In this document: positions 1-8,285 of the stretch, piece after piece
Layout: each line of letters opens with the position of its first letter
Position numbering within the stretch: position 1 is the first letter of the stretch
Origin: Acidobacteriota bacterium
GTDB lineage: Bacteria; Acidobacteriota; Holophagae; Acanthopleuribacterales; Acanthopleuribacteraceae
Assembly: GCA_002747255.1 (NCBI GenBank)
Contig: PDUC01000034.1
Location: 23,467 to 87,466, forward strand
DNA length: 64,000 nt
Reading direction: 5' to 3'
The notes under the pieces: model-generated
Told to the model about the DNA's origin: nothing
Seen by the model: the letters and a program-made list of their open reading frames with translations, nothing else
The model's database searches: none
Program-made: the position numbers and the translations under genes

Positions 1-1
1 C

Positions 2-1585
2 AACCAGATTATCAAGACTTACTACCTATCCAACGCCTCGCCAAAGGAAATGAAGCAACACCTCAAAGTTCTCGGCGACATGAAAGACTACACCGAAAAT
101 GAAGAATTAAACGCCATTACACTCAAGGGAACAGCCGAGCAGATTGCCATAGCCGACCGCATTATTAAAGCCAACGACAAGGCTCAAGCGGAAGTCATTG
201 TTGAAATTGAACTGTTGGAAGTCAATAAAAACGTTCTAAGAGACATGGGTATCAAACCGGTTTTCTTTGATCCCGCCAACCCTACCGACACCACGGCCAT
301 GTATCAGGCCGGTCTCTTGTTTCAGCCTGAAGGTCAGGACTTATCGCAAATACGCGGAGCTTTTCCCGATATCAGCTCTGCCGATTTTCTGACGGTTCTA
401 CCCTCCGTCATGGTCAAGTTGTTAAAGGAAAACAGCGATTCCAAACAGATCTCCAACCCACACGTTCGGGTTACAGCGGGCAAGGAAGCGACGATTCAAA
501 TTGGACAGTCGGTGCCAGTACCGCAAACTTCCTTCTTCAACCCCTACCAGAATATCAACAACTCCAATTCCAACAACATCGGAGATCAGGCTCTGACAAC
601 GTTTGACTACCGCAACGCGGGTATCGATATCTCCGTCAATCCCAGGGTTCATCACAACAATGAAATCACCCTGGACTTTGCTCTCAAAGTCACATCCGTA
701 GTGGGGACACAAGGTTATCAGCCCGTTTTTGGACAGCGCATTGTCAACACGACGATTCGGCTCAAAAATGGTGAGTCAAGTGTTCTGGCAGGACTATTGA
801 GTAACGATGAGCGAAAATCCATGACGGGTTTCCCCGGTATTTCCGATGTCCCGATTCTAGGCAAACTCTTTTCATCGGAGGAAAAGATTGTCAATCAAAC
901 CGACATTATCCTTCTGCTCAAACCGGTCATTGTCCGCGGGCCCAATATTAAACCCGAAGATGTGGCGCCCTATGAGATTTCCTCTTTGAGTCTTTCCAGT
1001 CTGATGGGACAACCCACAGAAAAAGAGAACAAGGCTCCTCAGAAGAAGAGTCGCGTAAACCGCTCTAATACCTCAAGCCTTCCCGGTCAGACAGAGTCCG
1101 CGGAAGAGGGTACGGAGCCCGAAATCACGGAGGAACCCGAAAGCCCAGGTGATCAGGCTTCCAACACGCCGGGTATGTTGGCTTTTTTACCGGCCAACAA
1201 GCAGATTCGGGTGGATGAACCCATTCAAGTTCAACTCTACATGACCAATATTCAGGGCTTGTATCAAGGTGAAGTCGTGGTCTCGTTTGATCCGGAATAC
1301 CTTCAAGTTGAAAAAATGTCACTAGCTCGACTGCAAGTTGAAGAAGGCCGTTCCCCTGTCCTCTCGCCCTTTTGGAGTCAGGAAACAGGCAGAGCCAGTA
1401 TTATCGTGGCTCCCGTTCCCGGATCCAGTGAATTTAACGGTTCCGGTATTATGGGGAAAATACATTTTCGCGGTATCAAGCCAGGCCATTCTGATCTGAA
1501 AATTCTGAATACGTCCTGTCTCAATGCAGCGGGAGAACAGTTGAAGATGGAGTCCATTCCCGGCTCTATCGAGGTAACACCCTGA
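2..1585 (+). CDS. gspD: Secretin (GspD-like) with C-terminal cohesin domain, 5' partial
   Basis: The reading frame is open from the first bases of the window, so the true start lies upstream. What is visible is the end of an N-domain, then the secretin beta-domain with its FPGISDVPILGKLF segment and an ILLLKPVIVRGPN end. A Ser/Glu/Pro-rich linker follows, then about 136 residues (from about nt 1175) resembling a cohesin fold, beginning MLAFLPANKQIRV. Secretins form outer-membrane channels for type II secretion or type IV pili. The pseudopilin genes start 2 bases after its stop codon, so it heads or belongs to their operon. The cohesin-like tail is the odd part; it may bind cell-wall or partner proteins. 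The secretin call is firm; the choice between type II secretion and pilus role is not. Confidence 0.9.
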   Translation, partial: NQIIKTYYLSNASPKEMKQHLKVLGDMKDYTENEELNAITLKGTAEQIAIADRIIKANDKAQAEVIVEIELLEVNKNVLRDMGIKPVFFDPANPTDTTAMYQAGLLFQPEGQDLSQIRGAFPDISSADFLTVLPSVMVKLLKENSDSKQISNPHVRVTAGKEATIQIGQSVPVPQTSFFNPYQNINNSNSNNIGDQALTTFDYRNAGIDISVNPRVHHNNEITLDFALKVTSVVGTQGYQPVFGQRIVNTTIRLKNGESSVLAGLLSNDERKSMTGFPGISDVPILGKLFSSEEKIVNQTDIILLLKPVIVRGPNIKPEDVAPYEISSLSLSSLMGQPTEKENKAPQKKSRVNRSNTSSLPGQTESAEEGTEPEITEEPESPGDQASNTPGMLAFLPANKQIRVDEPIQVQLYMTNIQGLYQGEVVVSFDPEYLQVEKMSLARLQVEEGRSPVLSPFWSQETGRASIIVAPVPGSSEFNGSGIMGKIHFRGIKPGHSDLKILNTSCLNAAGEQLKMESIPGSIEVTP

Positions 1586-1587
1586 AG

Positions 1588-2067
1588 ATGTCCTGCTCCT
1601 ACTCCACTCCAACTAGCAGAAAAGGGTTCACCATTCTGGAGCTCATGGTAAGTACCGTTATTCTCGCGATTCTGGCTTCTGCCGCCGTTCCCGTTTCCAA
1701 AATGATGGTCAAGCGAAAAAAGGAAGCCTACCTGCGAGCGTCACTGCTGGAAATGAGGACGGCCATTGACCGTTACCGGCAGGCGGTTGAAGAGGGAATC
1801 ATTAAAAAACCGCCTTTGGATCAATACGGGTATCCTGCAGATTTTGAAGAGCTTGTTTTTGGTGCTCCTCATGCCATGAAACCCTCCATAACCATTCGGT
1901 TTCTCAGACGTATCCCGGTGGATCCCATGACCGGAGAAGCCAAATGGGGCATGAGAAGTGTTCAGGATGCACCGGACAGCACAACCTGGGGTGGACAGAA
2001 TCTCTTCGATGTCTACTCTCTAAGTGATGGCACTGCCATCGACCAGACGGAGTACAGCCAATGGTAA
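1588..2067 (+). CDS. Prepilin-type N-terminal cleavage/methylation protein (GspG-like pseudopilin 1)
   Basis: 159 residues. It has a class III signal: a basic leader ending in RKG, cleavage before Phe, Glu at +5 (FTILE), then a hydrophobic helix of about 20 residues. This is the substrate pattern of prepilin peptidase. A central RRIPVDPMTGEAKWG stretch matches the DPxTGxxxW region also found in the next two genes, as in major pseudopilins of type II secretion. The ATG lies 2 bases after the secretin stop. The protein ends YSQW, and its Trp-stop codons overlap the start of the next gene. It is inferred to be a pseudopilus subunit working with the upstream secretin. Confidence 0.85.
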   Translation: MSCSYSTPTSRKGFTILELMVSTVILAILASAAVPVSKMMVKRKKEAYLRASLLEMRTAIDRYRQAVEEGIIKKPPLDQYGYPADFEELVFGAPHAMKPSITIRFLRRIPVDPMTGEAKWGMRSVQDAPDSTTWGGQNLFDVYSLSDGTAIDQTEYSQW

Positions 2068-2450
2068 AAAGAGCCTTCACACTCATGGAAATCACCGTTA
2101 TCGTTACGGTACTCGTCTTGCTGGCATCCATTGCCGCGGCAACTCACAAATCAAGAGTTCGCAATGCCAAAGAAAGTGTCCTCAAACACAATCTCGCGCA
2201 AATCCGACTTACGCTCGATGCCTATAACGCGGATCGCGGACATTATCCCGAATCGCTGCAGACGTTGGTTGATGAAGGCTATATGAGGCGCTTACCGGAA
2301 GATCCCTTCACAGGATCCAGTGATACCTGGGAAGTCATTTATGAAGAAGGTCTGGCTGACGAAGACACATCCTATATTCCTGGCGTTTTTGACGTTCGAA
2401 GCGGGAGTGTGGATGAAGCCATGGACGGGACTTTTTACAACGAATGGTAA
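2061..2450 (+). CDS. GspG-like pseudopilin 2
   Basis: 129 residues with a very short leader (MVKRA) cleaved before FTLME, Glu at +5, and a hydrophobic helix to about residue 27. It carries the LRLTLDAYNADRGHYPESLQ region typical of GspG-type major pseudopilins, then RRLPEDPFTGSSDTW. It starts inside the last codons of pseudopilin 1 (7-base overlap), so translation is likely coupled. The C-terminus YNEW parallels YSQW of the previous gene, which suggests tandem duplication. Of the three pseudopilins this is the most GspG-like and could be the main pseudopilus subunit. Confidence 0.87.
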   Translation: MVKRAFTLMEITVIVTVLVLLASIAAATHKSRVRNAKESVLKHNLAQIRLTLDAYNADRGHYPESLQTLVDEGYMRRLPEDPFTGSSDTWEVIYEEGLADEDTSYIPGVFDVRSGSVDEAMDGTFYNEW

Positions 2451-2998
2451 AAAACTGTTATTTCTATCTCAAGAATAAAATGACCTTGCATAACAGGAGC
2501 AAGGGAAATGTCTTACTGGTTGTCATTATTATCGCGGCACTGATGGCACTGGGTCTTTCTCTGGCTTTTCAGCCTCTGCGTGTGCAAAAAATGAGGCAGA
2601 AGGAGGATCTGCTTATTTATCGCGGAGAACATCTCGCCAAGGGTATTCGCGCCTTTTACTTCAGATTCGGTCATTTTCCCAGAGATCTGGAAGACCTGGT
2701 CGAGGTGGAACCAAGACTGGTACGTCAGGTCTATCAAGATCCCATGACGGAATCCGGAGAATGGGAATTGATGTACCTCGGCAAGGATAATCTCTCCAGT
2801 GCTCAGAGGTTGAAAGAACAATATTTACCTTCGGGTCAACAAAACACCCACAAAAGTTCACTGATGTCTCACGGGCGACAGATTATCGGTATTCGTTCAA
2901 AATCGACAGAAACCGGTTATCGCGAATACCAGGAAAGCAGAATCTACAATGACTGGCTATTCAGTGCGATGGCGGGCAGACGCAAACGCTCAAGATAA
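2444..2998 (+). CDS. Divergent pseudopilin lacking Glu+5
   Basis: 184 residues from an ATG that overlaps the end of pseudopilin 2 by 7 bases; an ATG at 2480 is an alternative start. After a basic leader (HNRSKG) comes a hydrophobic helix, NVLLVVIIIAALMALGLSLA, with Val rather than Glu at +5. Missing Glu+5 is a trait of tip-type minor pseudopilins such as GspK. The body still shows RFGHFPRDLEDL and YQDPMTESGEW, like its two neighbours. The shared Y(N)DW motif is followed here by a basic extension (AGRRKRSR). It is probably a minor pseudopilin or assembly initiator; its exact class is uncertain. Confidence 0.75.
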   Translation: MVKNCYFYLKNKMTLHNRSKGNVLLVVIIIAALMALGLSLAFQPLRVQKMRQKEDLLIYRGEHLAKGIRAFYFRFGHFPRDLEDLVEVEPRLVRQVYQDPMTESGEWELMYLGKDNLSSAQRLKEQYLPSGQQNTHKSSLMSHGRQIIGIRSKSTETGYREYQESRIYNDWLFSAMAGRRKRSR

Positions 2999-3214
2999 AC
3001 CAACTGAACCACCCTGTAGCTTTTGGCGTCCGTGTTGCGCAGCCGTGCCTATCTCAACAAGCATGAAGAGGTTTGCAGGCTGAAAAGATACGGTTCGTGC
3101 CACAAAACACGTCGGGCAGACAGAGACCAGGACTTGAAGGGCAACAGCGATGGCCGCTGGAACGAGGTGTCAAACGGGTTCGTTTATTCAGCAATCTGCA
3201 GCCCGGAAGATGGA

Positions 3215-4543
3215 TTAAAAATTAAAACTCAACTGGCCCTGATTGAAGAGCTCCAATTGATTGGGCAGACCAATTTCTTTTTCCATCATACGGGACGCCT
3301 TGACAAACTGATCGTCGTACTGAGGATCCATAAACAGGAAGAAACGCCAGAGTGCCTGATGTCGATCACTCAAGCCGGACAGCTCGGGATTGGATAAATC
3401 GGACAGTTTCTTTAAAGGTCCCGAATCAATCTGCACAAAGATATTGGCTTCTTTTAGTTTCATGTCGGTATCGGGAGCATAGATGATAACAGCAGAGGCC
3501 GGGATACCCAGCTTCTTGGCGATCCTCCGCTCCAGGTTCGATCTCTGGTTGCGCGTGTTTAAATGAAAAGCCCTTTGAAAGCGTTTCATGGCCTTTTCAT
3601 CGGGAAAGCTCTTGTCGAGAGGGGAACAGGCCACCATGTAAACCCTTTTGTATAAATGACGGCTTAAGTAAGAGTCCATCAATGATCGGAAGGGGTGTTT
3701 TTTGGGTAATCTCCTGTCCAGGAGGTAGATTAAACTTTCATCACGCAGTTCGTACAGCTCCTTTGTATTGAAAAGCCGGTCACTGATCATCGCTTCCAGA
3801 ATACGGGATAACATAGCCCCGGACACCATCTTGGTGTGGTGAAAGTAAACCCGTTCTGTCAAATGAAAGCGAATGCGAAGCAGACTGATTAACTCCGACC
3901 AGGCATCCTGTCTGAAACCTCGATCATTGTACAATTCAAAACAGAGTTTGCCATCCCTGACTCGGAGGTAACGAAGGATGCGATCGTCAAAATTAAGCGG
4001 CAAGCCACAGAAATAAGCATCTCTGCGCAAATAGTCCAGTAAATCGGCACAAACAGGCCCCGCCACAAGATCGTAACTGTAACTCTGACCCGTTTTGGAC
4101 TTTGAGAAAAAGGAAATAAGCTCATCGGTCAATTTCATCTTCCTGAGAACTTTCCCCAGTTCACCCAAAGTCAGGAAGTGTTCCAGGCGGTCGCGGCTCT
4201 TGTCGTGGGCGGGAAGAATCCTTCTCTCATCCTCAAAAGTGTGCCCATAGGGAATGTGCGTGATGTCGTGCAGGAGCGCTGCTATACTGATGAATCTTCG
4301 TTCTTCACTGCTGACAACATCCTGAAACGAAATTTGATTGATGCAGTCAATCATTCTCTTAACCATCCAGCTCGTGCCGATGGAATGCTCAAAGCGTGTG
4401 TGCTGTGCGCCCGGAAAAACCAGGTGACTGGTTCCCAGCTGCCTTATTCCTCTCAACCTCTGAAACTCAACTGTATCAATAACAGCGGATTCTTCATCCG
4501 ATAGAAAAATATCTCCGTGAATGGGATCGCGCAGTGTTTTCAT
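3215..4543 (-). CDS. HD-superfamily phosphohydrolase (COG1078-like)
   Basis: 442 residues. The N-terminus MKTLRDPIHGDI is typical of the COG1078/YdhJ family related to dGTPases and SAMHD1. Metal-binding motifs are visible: HTRFEHSIGT (about residues 49-58), the HD pair in LLHDITHIPYGHTFEDE, and a later D in DLLDYLRRD. Members hydrolyse nucleotides or related phosphoesters in the cytoplasm; the substrate here is unknown. The ATG overlaps the stop of the upstream unknown gene by 4 bases, so the two are co-transcribed and translationally coupled. A GGGGAT element about 8 bases before the ATG serves as ribosome-binding site. Confidence 0.88.
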   Translation of the reverse strand: MKTLRDPIHGDIFLSDEESAVIDTVEFQRLRGIRQLGTSHLVFPGAQHTRFEHSIGTSWMVKRMIDCINQISFQDVVSSEERRFISIAALLHDITHIPYGHTFEDERRILPAHDKSRDRLEHFLTLGELGKVLRKMKLTDELISFFSKSKTGQSYSYDLVAGPVCADLLDYLRRDAYFCGLPLNFDDRILRYLRVRDGKLCFELYNDRGFRQDAWSELISLLRIRFHLTERVYFHHTKMVSGAMLSRILEAMISDRLFNTKELYELRDESLIYLLDRRLPKKHPFRSLMDSYLSRHLYKRVYMVACSPLDKSFPDEKAMKRFQRAFHLNTRNQRSNLERRIAKKLGIPASAVIIYAPDTDMKLKEANIFVQIDSGPLKKLSDLSNPELSGLSDRHQALWRFFLFMDPQYDDQFVKASRMMEKEIGLPNQLELFNQGQLSFNF

Positions 4544-5442
4544 GATCTATCCCCAAGTGTCATCTTGAAAATTCGTTCAAGTGTTGAAGGGTGTGTTTCA
4601 CCCATGTTTTTTTTCTTTCTCTTCAGTGCTAACATGAAATTCTGGATGTTTTTTACCAGCTCCTGCCTTCCCAATGCGGGAATCCAGCCAAGACTCTGCC
4701 CCTGACCGGAAACGCTAAAAGCATAACACGATTTGAGTTGATTTCGATTGCCTGCAAACACAAGCAGTCGATTACTCAAGAGACACAGTTCCTGAAGGTG
4801 AGTATCTGCATCTGTGCAAACAAAGCGGTGCTGGTCGAACCTGGGGTACTTTAATTGATCAGTAGGCTCATAGATCGTCAAGGGTATATTGAGATCTCTA
4901 AAAGCGCCCTGAAGTATTTCGCAAACCACAAGCTCCGGCTTGCGGTAGAGAAAAAGACAGGCTGAATCGTCATCAGCACGGAAATCCGATACATAGCTCG
5001 CTGGAAAAGCAAAAGCAGAGCCTGTCAAGAGGTGCGTTTTACTGCTCGTGTGGTATGTTTCAAGCTTCGCGTGCAAGTCTCCGTTGATTAAGCAATGACA
5101 ATGAATGGTATGTTCACCCGGAGTACCAAAAAAGAGAACTTTCTTAAAACGCAACATCAGCCTCTTGTCTCTCAGGCACTCATAGGAGTCTCCAAAATGA
5201 CAATAAATTTCTCTGTCTCGCCCGGCAAGCTGCAAAGTTTTCTCAATCTGACCCTCTACATCATCGCCACATCGATGAACCGCTTCTCCTGGCAAAAGAG
5301 TTTCTGCCGTCCTGTAACTGTGCCTGTGAACAAGATAGGTCGGCTCTATCCCCCTTGTTTCCCTGACAAAATATCCCCATACCCTTGCCCTGTGAAAATA
5401 TATCGGGAAATGCTGTGTGTTTTGATCGATTCGTATAATCAA
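4540..5442 (-). CDS. Hypothetical protein, first gene of the HD operon
   Basis: 300 residues, not recognised. The start is TTG at 5442, chosen because GAGGAAG lies 7 bases upstream and no ATG is in frame nearby. There is no signal peptide or membrane segment. It is rich in His and Cys, with a conserved-looking centre (VLFFGTPGEHTIHCHCLINGD) and a later LTIYEPTDQLKYPRF stretch that loosely recalls the C-terminal half of GT-B glycosyltransferases. That resemblance is weak and I do not assign a function. Its stop overlaps the ATG of the HD phosphohydrolase gene, so the two products probably act together. Confidence 0.75.
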   Translation of the reverse strand: MIIRIDQNTQHFPIYFHRARVWGYFVRETRGIEPTYLVHRHSYRTAETLLPGEAVHRCGDDVEGQIEKTLQLAGRDREIYCHFGDSYECLRDKRLMLRFKKVLFFGTPGEHTIHCHCLINGDLHAKLETYHTSSKTHLLTGSAFAFPASYVSDFRADDDSACLFLYRKPELVVCEILQGAFRDLNIPLTIYEPTDQLKYPRFDQHRFVCTDADTHLQELCLLSNRLLVFAGNRNQLKSCYAFSVSGQGQSLGWIPALGRQELVKNIQNFMLALKRKKKNMGETHPSTLERIFKMTLGDRS

Positions 5443-5496
5443 CTGTTACTTCCTCACCATATTGTGCTATTTTAACCAATTGGAGGCCATCAACTC

Positions 5497-6105
5497 ATGA
5501 AAAAAAGAGGGTTTTCCAGAAAACTCAAATTGCTTCGCATTGAGGTAACCTCTGATGAGGCTGTAGCAAAGGGAAACATTCAAAACGTCTCTCCTGGAGG
5601 ACTGGGTATTCGAGTTCACGGAAAAAAATCCTTTAAGGAAGGAGAAACCGTTCTGCTGGAGGCTTATTCCCATGGTAAATGTTACCAAATGGAAGGCATT
5701 GTCATATGGGTTGAAGCCAGTGAACCTTCAAGCAAACTGGGTGTTCAACTTAAGTGCGACCATGCAGGTTTCTGTCATGCCGCATTAGATGATACCGAGA
5801 AGTTCACTGAGCCGGGCAGTTCACTACTGCGTGTCATATACTTGTCCATAGAAAATGCAATGAACGACTGGAAAAACGACGTTCAATATGGTCGTGTCAA
5901 TGTCTATGTCCTTCCTCCACACCCTGAAGTAGATACCAGTGTCATGGTCTACTTTTCGCTGGAAGGTCAAAAGTGGGAAGTCAGTGCAAAAGGACTGGTT
6001 ACGGCAAACCATATTGATTTTTTTCAAGTGCTTTTGGATAACCCTCAAAAACTACGGGAAGATTTTGAAGAAGCCCTTGTCGATATCAAGTTTAAAGAAG
6101 AGTGA
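5497..6105 (+). CDS. PilZ-domain protein with a second, degenerate C-terminal half
   Basis: 202 residues. The N-terminal part (about 1-88) is a PilZ domain with both c-di-GMP contact motifs: RxxxR at residues 4-8 and NxSxxG at 30-35. The rest of the domain (VLLEAY, MEGIVIWVE, KLGVQL) is a beta barrel. The C-terminal half (about 100-200) has GRVNVYVLPPHPEVDTSVMVYF and may be a second PilZ-like barrel without binding residues. TGGAGG precedes the ATG by 10 bases. It stands alone between a divergent operon and Rrf2. It probably reads c-di-GMP to control motility or secretion; its partner is unknown. Confidence 0.82.
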   Translation: MKKRGFSRKLKLLRIEVTSDEAVAKGNIQNVSPGGLGIRVHGKKSFKEGETVLLEAYSHGKCYQMEGIVIWVEASEPSSKLGVQLKCDHAGFCHAALDDTEKFTEPGSSLLRVIYLSIENAMNDWKNDVQYGRVNVYVLPPHPEVDTSVMVYFSLEGQKWEVSAKGLVTANHIDFFQVLLDNPQKLREDFEEALVDIKFKEE

Positions 6106-6284
6106 AACCTCTCTCATTCCCGCTTATCGAATTGGTGATTGAACGCAAAAACGCTGGGAAGCAGAAAAGCTCATAAGAGTCAACCTGTGATAACTGTTCT
6201 GCCAACTCCAGTTAACCCTTATTTATTCGATAATGTTTATGTAAATATTGTGTTGCCAAAAGCGAAAAAGCTTGATTTTTTTAT

Positions 6285-6311
6285 AGTAATTAGTATTGTT
6301 TCTTAATTACT
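6285..6311. promoter_or_regulatory. Inverted repeat upstream of the Rrf2 gene (candidate autoregulatory operator)
   Basis: AGTAATTA (6285-6292) and TAATTACT (6304-6311) form a perfect 8-base inverted repeat with an 11-base spacer, 21 bases upstream of the Rrf2 ATG. Rrf2-family proteins bind such dyads and often repress their own genes. The region is AT-rich and should hold the promoter, but I could not place the -35 and -10 elements with confidence. Confidence 0.4.
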
Positions 6312-6332
6312 TAGTGTATTTTGAGGTGTTGT

Positions 6333-6752
6333 ATGAGAGTTAATAAAAAAACAAAATACGGCGTTGAGGTCTTGGTACACATAGCCAACGCCACCAAAGA
6401 AAAAAAAATGATTCAAGGCCGAACGGTTGCTGAACTGCTGGGTATTAACGAGCCATATTTTGATCAGATCATGATGACACTTAGACGGTCGGGCTGGGTA
6501 AGGTCTGTGCGCGGCCGCAAAGGCGGTTATATTCTGGCTTGTACTCCCGGTGAAATTAACATACTGGATGTAATAGAGCTGTTTGAAGGTCCTACCGTAT
6601 TGGGCAATGCAAAAGCCGGTGAAAACACAGGTTATGCCGCTCTGGGTATCTGGAACGATGTGGCAGCCTATATCAAAGAAACACTTGACGGATTTACACT
6701 CCAAAAAGTTCTTGATCACGAACAAAGTGCTTCCATGGACTATGTTATTTAA
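6333..6752 (+). CDS. Rrf2-family transcriptional regulator
   Basis: 139 residues from the ATG at 6333; MRVNKKTKYGVEVLVHIA is the usual Rrf2 opening. A winged helix-turn-helix follows (VAELLGINEPYFDQIMMTLRRSGWVRSVRGRKGGYILA), with the typical RGRKGGY wing. Iron-sulphur members carry three Cys in the region after FEG; this protein has one Cys in total, in ILACTPGE, so it cannot bind a cluster in the IscR/NsrR manner. It may sense another ligand. A strong terminator follows directly, so it is monocistronic. Confidence 0.88.
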   Translation: MRVNKKTKYGVEVLVHIANATKEKKMIQGRTVAELLGINEPYFDQIMMTLRRSGWVRSVRGRKGGYILACTPGEINILDVIELFEGPTVLGNAKAGENTGYAALGIWNDVAAYIKETLDGFTLQKVLDHEQSASMDYVI

Positions 6753-6775
6753 GCTTAAGACGCAGCCTATTTGAC

Positions 6776-6804
6776 AAAGGAAGCCATTTTTGGCTTCCTT
6801 TTTT
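6776..6804 (+). terminator. Rho-independent terminator of the Rrf2 gene
   Basis: AAAGGAAGCC pairs with GGCTTCCTTT across a 6-base loop and is followed by a T-run. It lies 24 bases after the Rrf2 stop. The remaining stretch to 7056 holds no gene that I can see. Confidence 0.85.
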
Positions 6805-7056
6805 ACTGCATGATGACCAAACCGCTAAAAGCACATTGAAAGCAAAAAAATACAATGCTCTATGCTTTGTTCTGCTCCAGGTCTGTGTATGAGTTCAAGA
6901 CCTGTCAAACTTGATACTGAAGAATGCAACAGCAGGGCATCTGGTAATAACGTGTTTAGCAAGACAAATCAAGTCATTTGCATCCCCAGGTCATATACCA
7001 AATCCAGCCAGACGAATGTGTTAAGATAAGGTGGAAACATCTTGTGTGAGGATGCC

Positions 7057-7506
7057 ATGATCTACCTGTTCATCTTTCTGGGAACCCTCCTGGAAGGGGA
7101 ACTGTCGCTGGCTTTCATTGTTTACGTTGTTTTAAAAGGTGAGTATTCCTACTGGCCGGTACTCTCTATGAGTGCGCTTGGAGCTGTGACGGGAGATTGT
7201 CTCTCGTTCTGGATAGGCGGGAAACACGGTGTTTTTTTATCCAACAAGTTTCCCGTCATCGCCAGGTCCACGAAGTGGGTTTATCGTCAATTTGGACGTT
7301 TCCCCTTTGTACTGATCTTGTTTTTTCGGTTTCAAATCGCAATGCGGACGTTTGCCTTTCTTTCCCTGGGCATGCAGTCTGAAAACAGAGCCAGAGACCT
7401 GTTTTTTCTTTTTATATCCTGTTGGGTCTGGAGTGTTTCCATTCTCTATCTCCTGGACATGTTCATGCCGTTCCTGTTATCCCTTTGGCCTGGTCTTACC
7501 GGTTGA
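7057..7506 (+). CDS. DedA/VTT-family membrane protein
   Basis: 149 residues from the ATG at 7057, with GTGAGG upstream; a TTG at 7042 is possible but less likely. DedA/SNARE-associated features are an early acidic pair inside the membrane region (LLEGELSLAF), GAVTGDCLSFWIGGKHG, and GRFPFVLILFFRF followed by RTFAFLSLGM. There are four to five hydrophobic segments. DedA proteins are inner-membrane transporters; several flip undecaprenyl phosphate or phospholipids. It is shorter than the usual 190-220 residues, with a reduced C-terminus. No operon partner is evident. Confidence 0.8.
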   Translation: MIYLFIFLGTLLEGELSLAFIVYVVLKGEYSYWPVLSMSALGAVTGDCLSFWIGGKHGVFLSNKFPVIARSTKWVYRQFGRFPFVLILFFRFQIAMRTFAFLSLGMQSENRARDLFFLFISCWVWSVSILYLLDMFMPFLLSLWPGLTG

Positions 7507-7644
7507 ACACGAGGCTGGAACACTCTATTGACAGCACCTTTCATTCAAAGAGATGTCATGGCGTACTGTTTATTTGAAATTTAGGATGTTTAAATAGGCA
7601 TCAAGTATTAAGCGGGTAAGTCGATAGACTTTTTAGGAGTGGTT

Positions 7645-8256
7645 ATGGAACCAGAATGGAAACAGGATATCAAATCCATTGATTACCCCAATAACCCATT
7701 ACCACAGTACGAACTAATGGGTTTTCAAGAAGATATTGTGGCAGATCAGAAGGTCATGCGTAAAATCATACTCGCGATCAGTCTATGTACAGCTATAGCT
7801 GCTTTGGCGGCAGTCTTGTTTTATCTTAAAGATGCCAAAACGTTTCACCGCGAAATGCTGCACAAGAGAAGTGTCAACTCGAAAGAAAACCCCTTTAAAA
7901 GTAAAATTTCTTTAAAAGTGCTTCAAACAAGAAAAACTAAATCCATCCAGGGACTGATAGGCAGTACAAGGGTAAAATCGGGGTTCACTTTTTTTATAGC
8001 ACGCGTGCGTATTCTCAATGAAGCAGACCGGAATTTTCAGGTCAACCCCTATGGTCTGGCTTTATTGACAGAATCAGGAAAACGCTACAATCCGCATGTT
8101 GGACAGAGAAAATTGAAAGAGGGCATTCGCTCCAAAGTTCTAAAGCCCGGTATGGAAGTGGAAGGAGAATATGTCTTTGAATTGCCAATCCATGAAAAGG
8201 TAAGCTCACTGGTTATTAAAAGCTATAGTGGAACGCTGGCAAAACACCACTTTTAA
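7645..8256 (+). CDS. Membrane-anchored hypothetical protein (DUF4352-like fold)
   Basis: 203 residues from the ATG at 7645, with AGGAG 5 bases upstream. There is a 45-residue cytoplasmic head, one membrane helix (KIILAISLCTAIAALAAVLFYL, about residues 46-66), and an exported domain of about 130 residues. The outer part (FTFFIARVRILNEADRNFQVNPYG, then LKPGMEVEGEYVFELP) has the strand pattern of DUF4352/telokin-like Ig folds, which are common in secreted or membrane-tethered bacterial proteins of unknown role. It stands alone. The function is unknown. Confidence 0.7.
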   Translation: MEPEWKQDIKSIDYPNNPLPQYELMGFQEDIVADQKVMRKIILAISLCTAIAALAAVLFYLKDAKTFHREMLHKRSVNSKENPFKSKISLKVLQTRKTKSIQGLIGSTRVKSGFTFFIARVRILNEADRNFQVNPYGLALLTESGKRYNPHVGQRKLKEGIRSKVLKPGMEVEGEYVFELPIHEKVSSLVIKSYSGTLAKHHF

Positions 8257-8285
8257 TCATACTGTCACTTTGTTAACCCGAAAAA

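Noticed and set aside
3023-3397. 124-codon plus-strand frame
   Set aside because: Overlaps the end of the HD phosphohydrolase gene and lacks family features.
6878-6904. CAGGTCT/AGACCTG inverted repeat
   Set aside because: Short arms in an unremarkable gap; likely chance.
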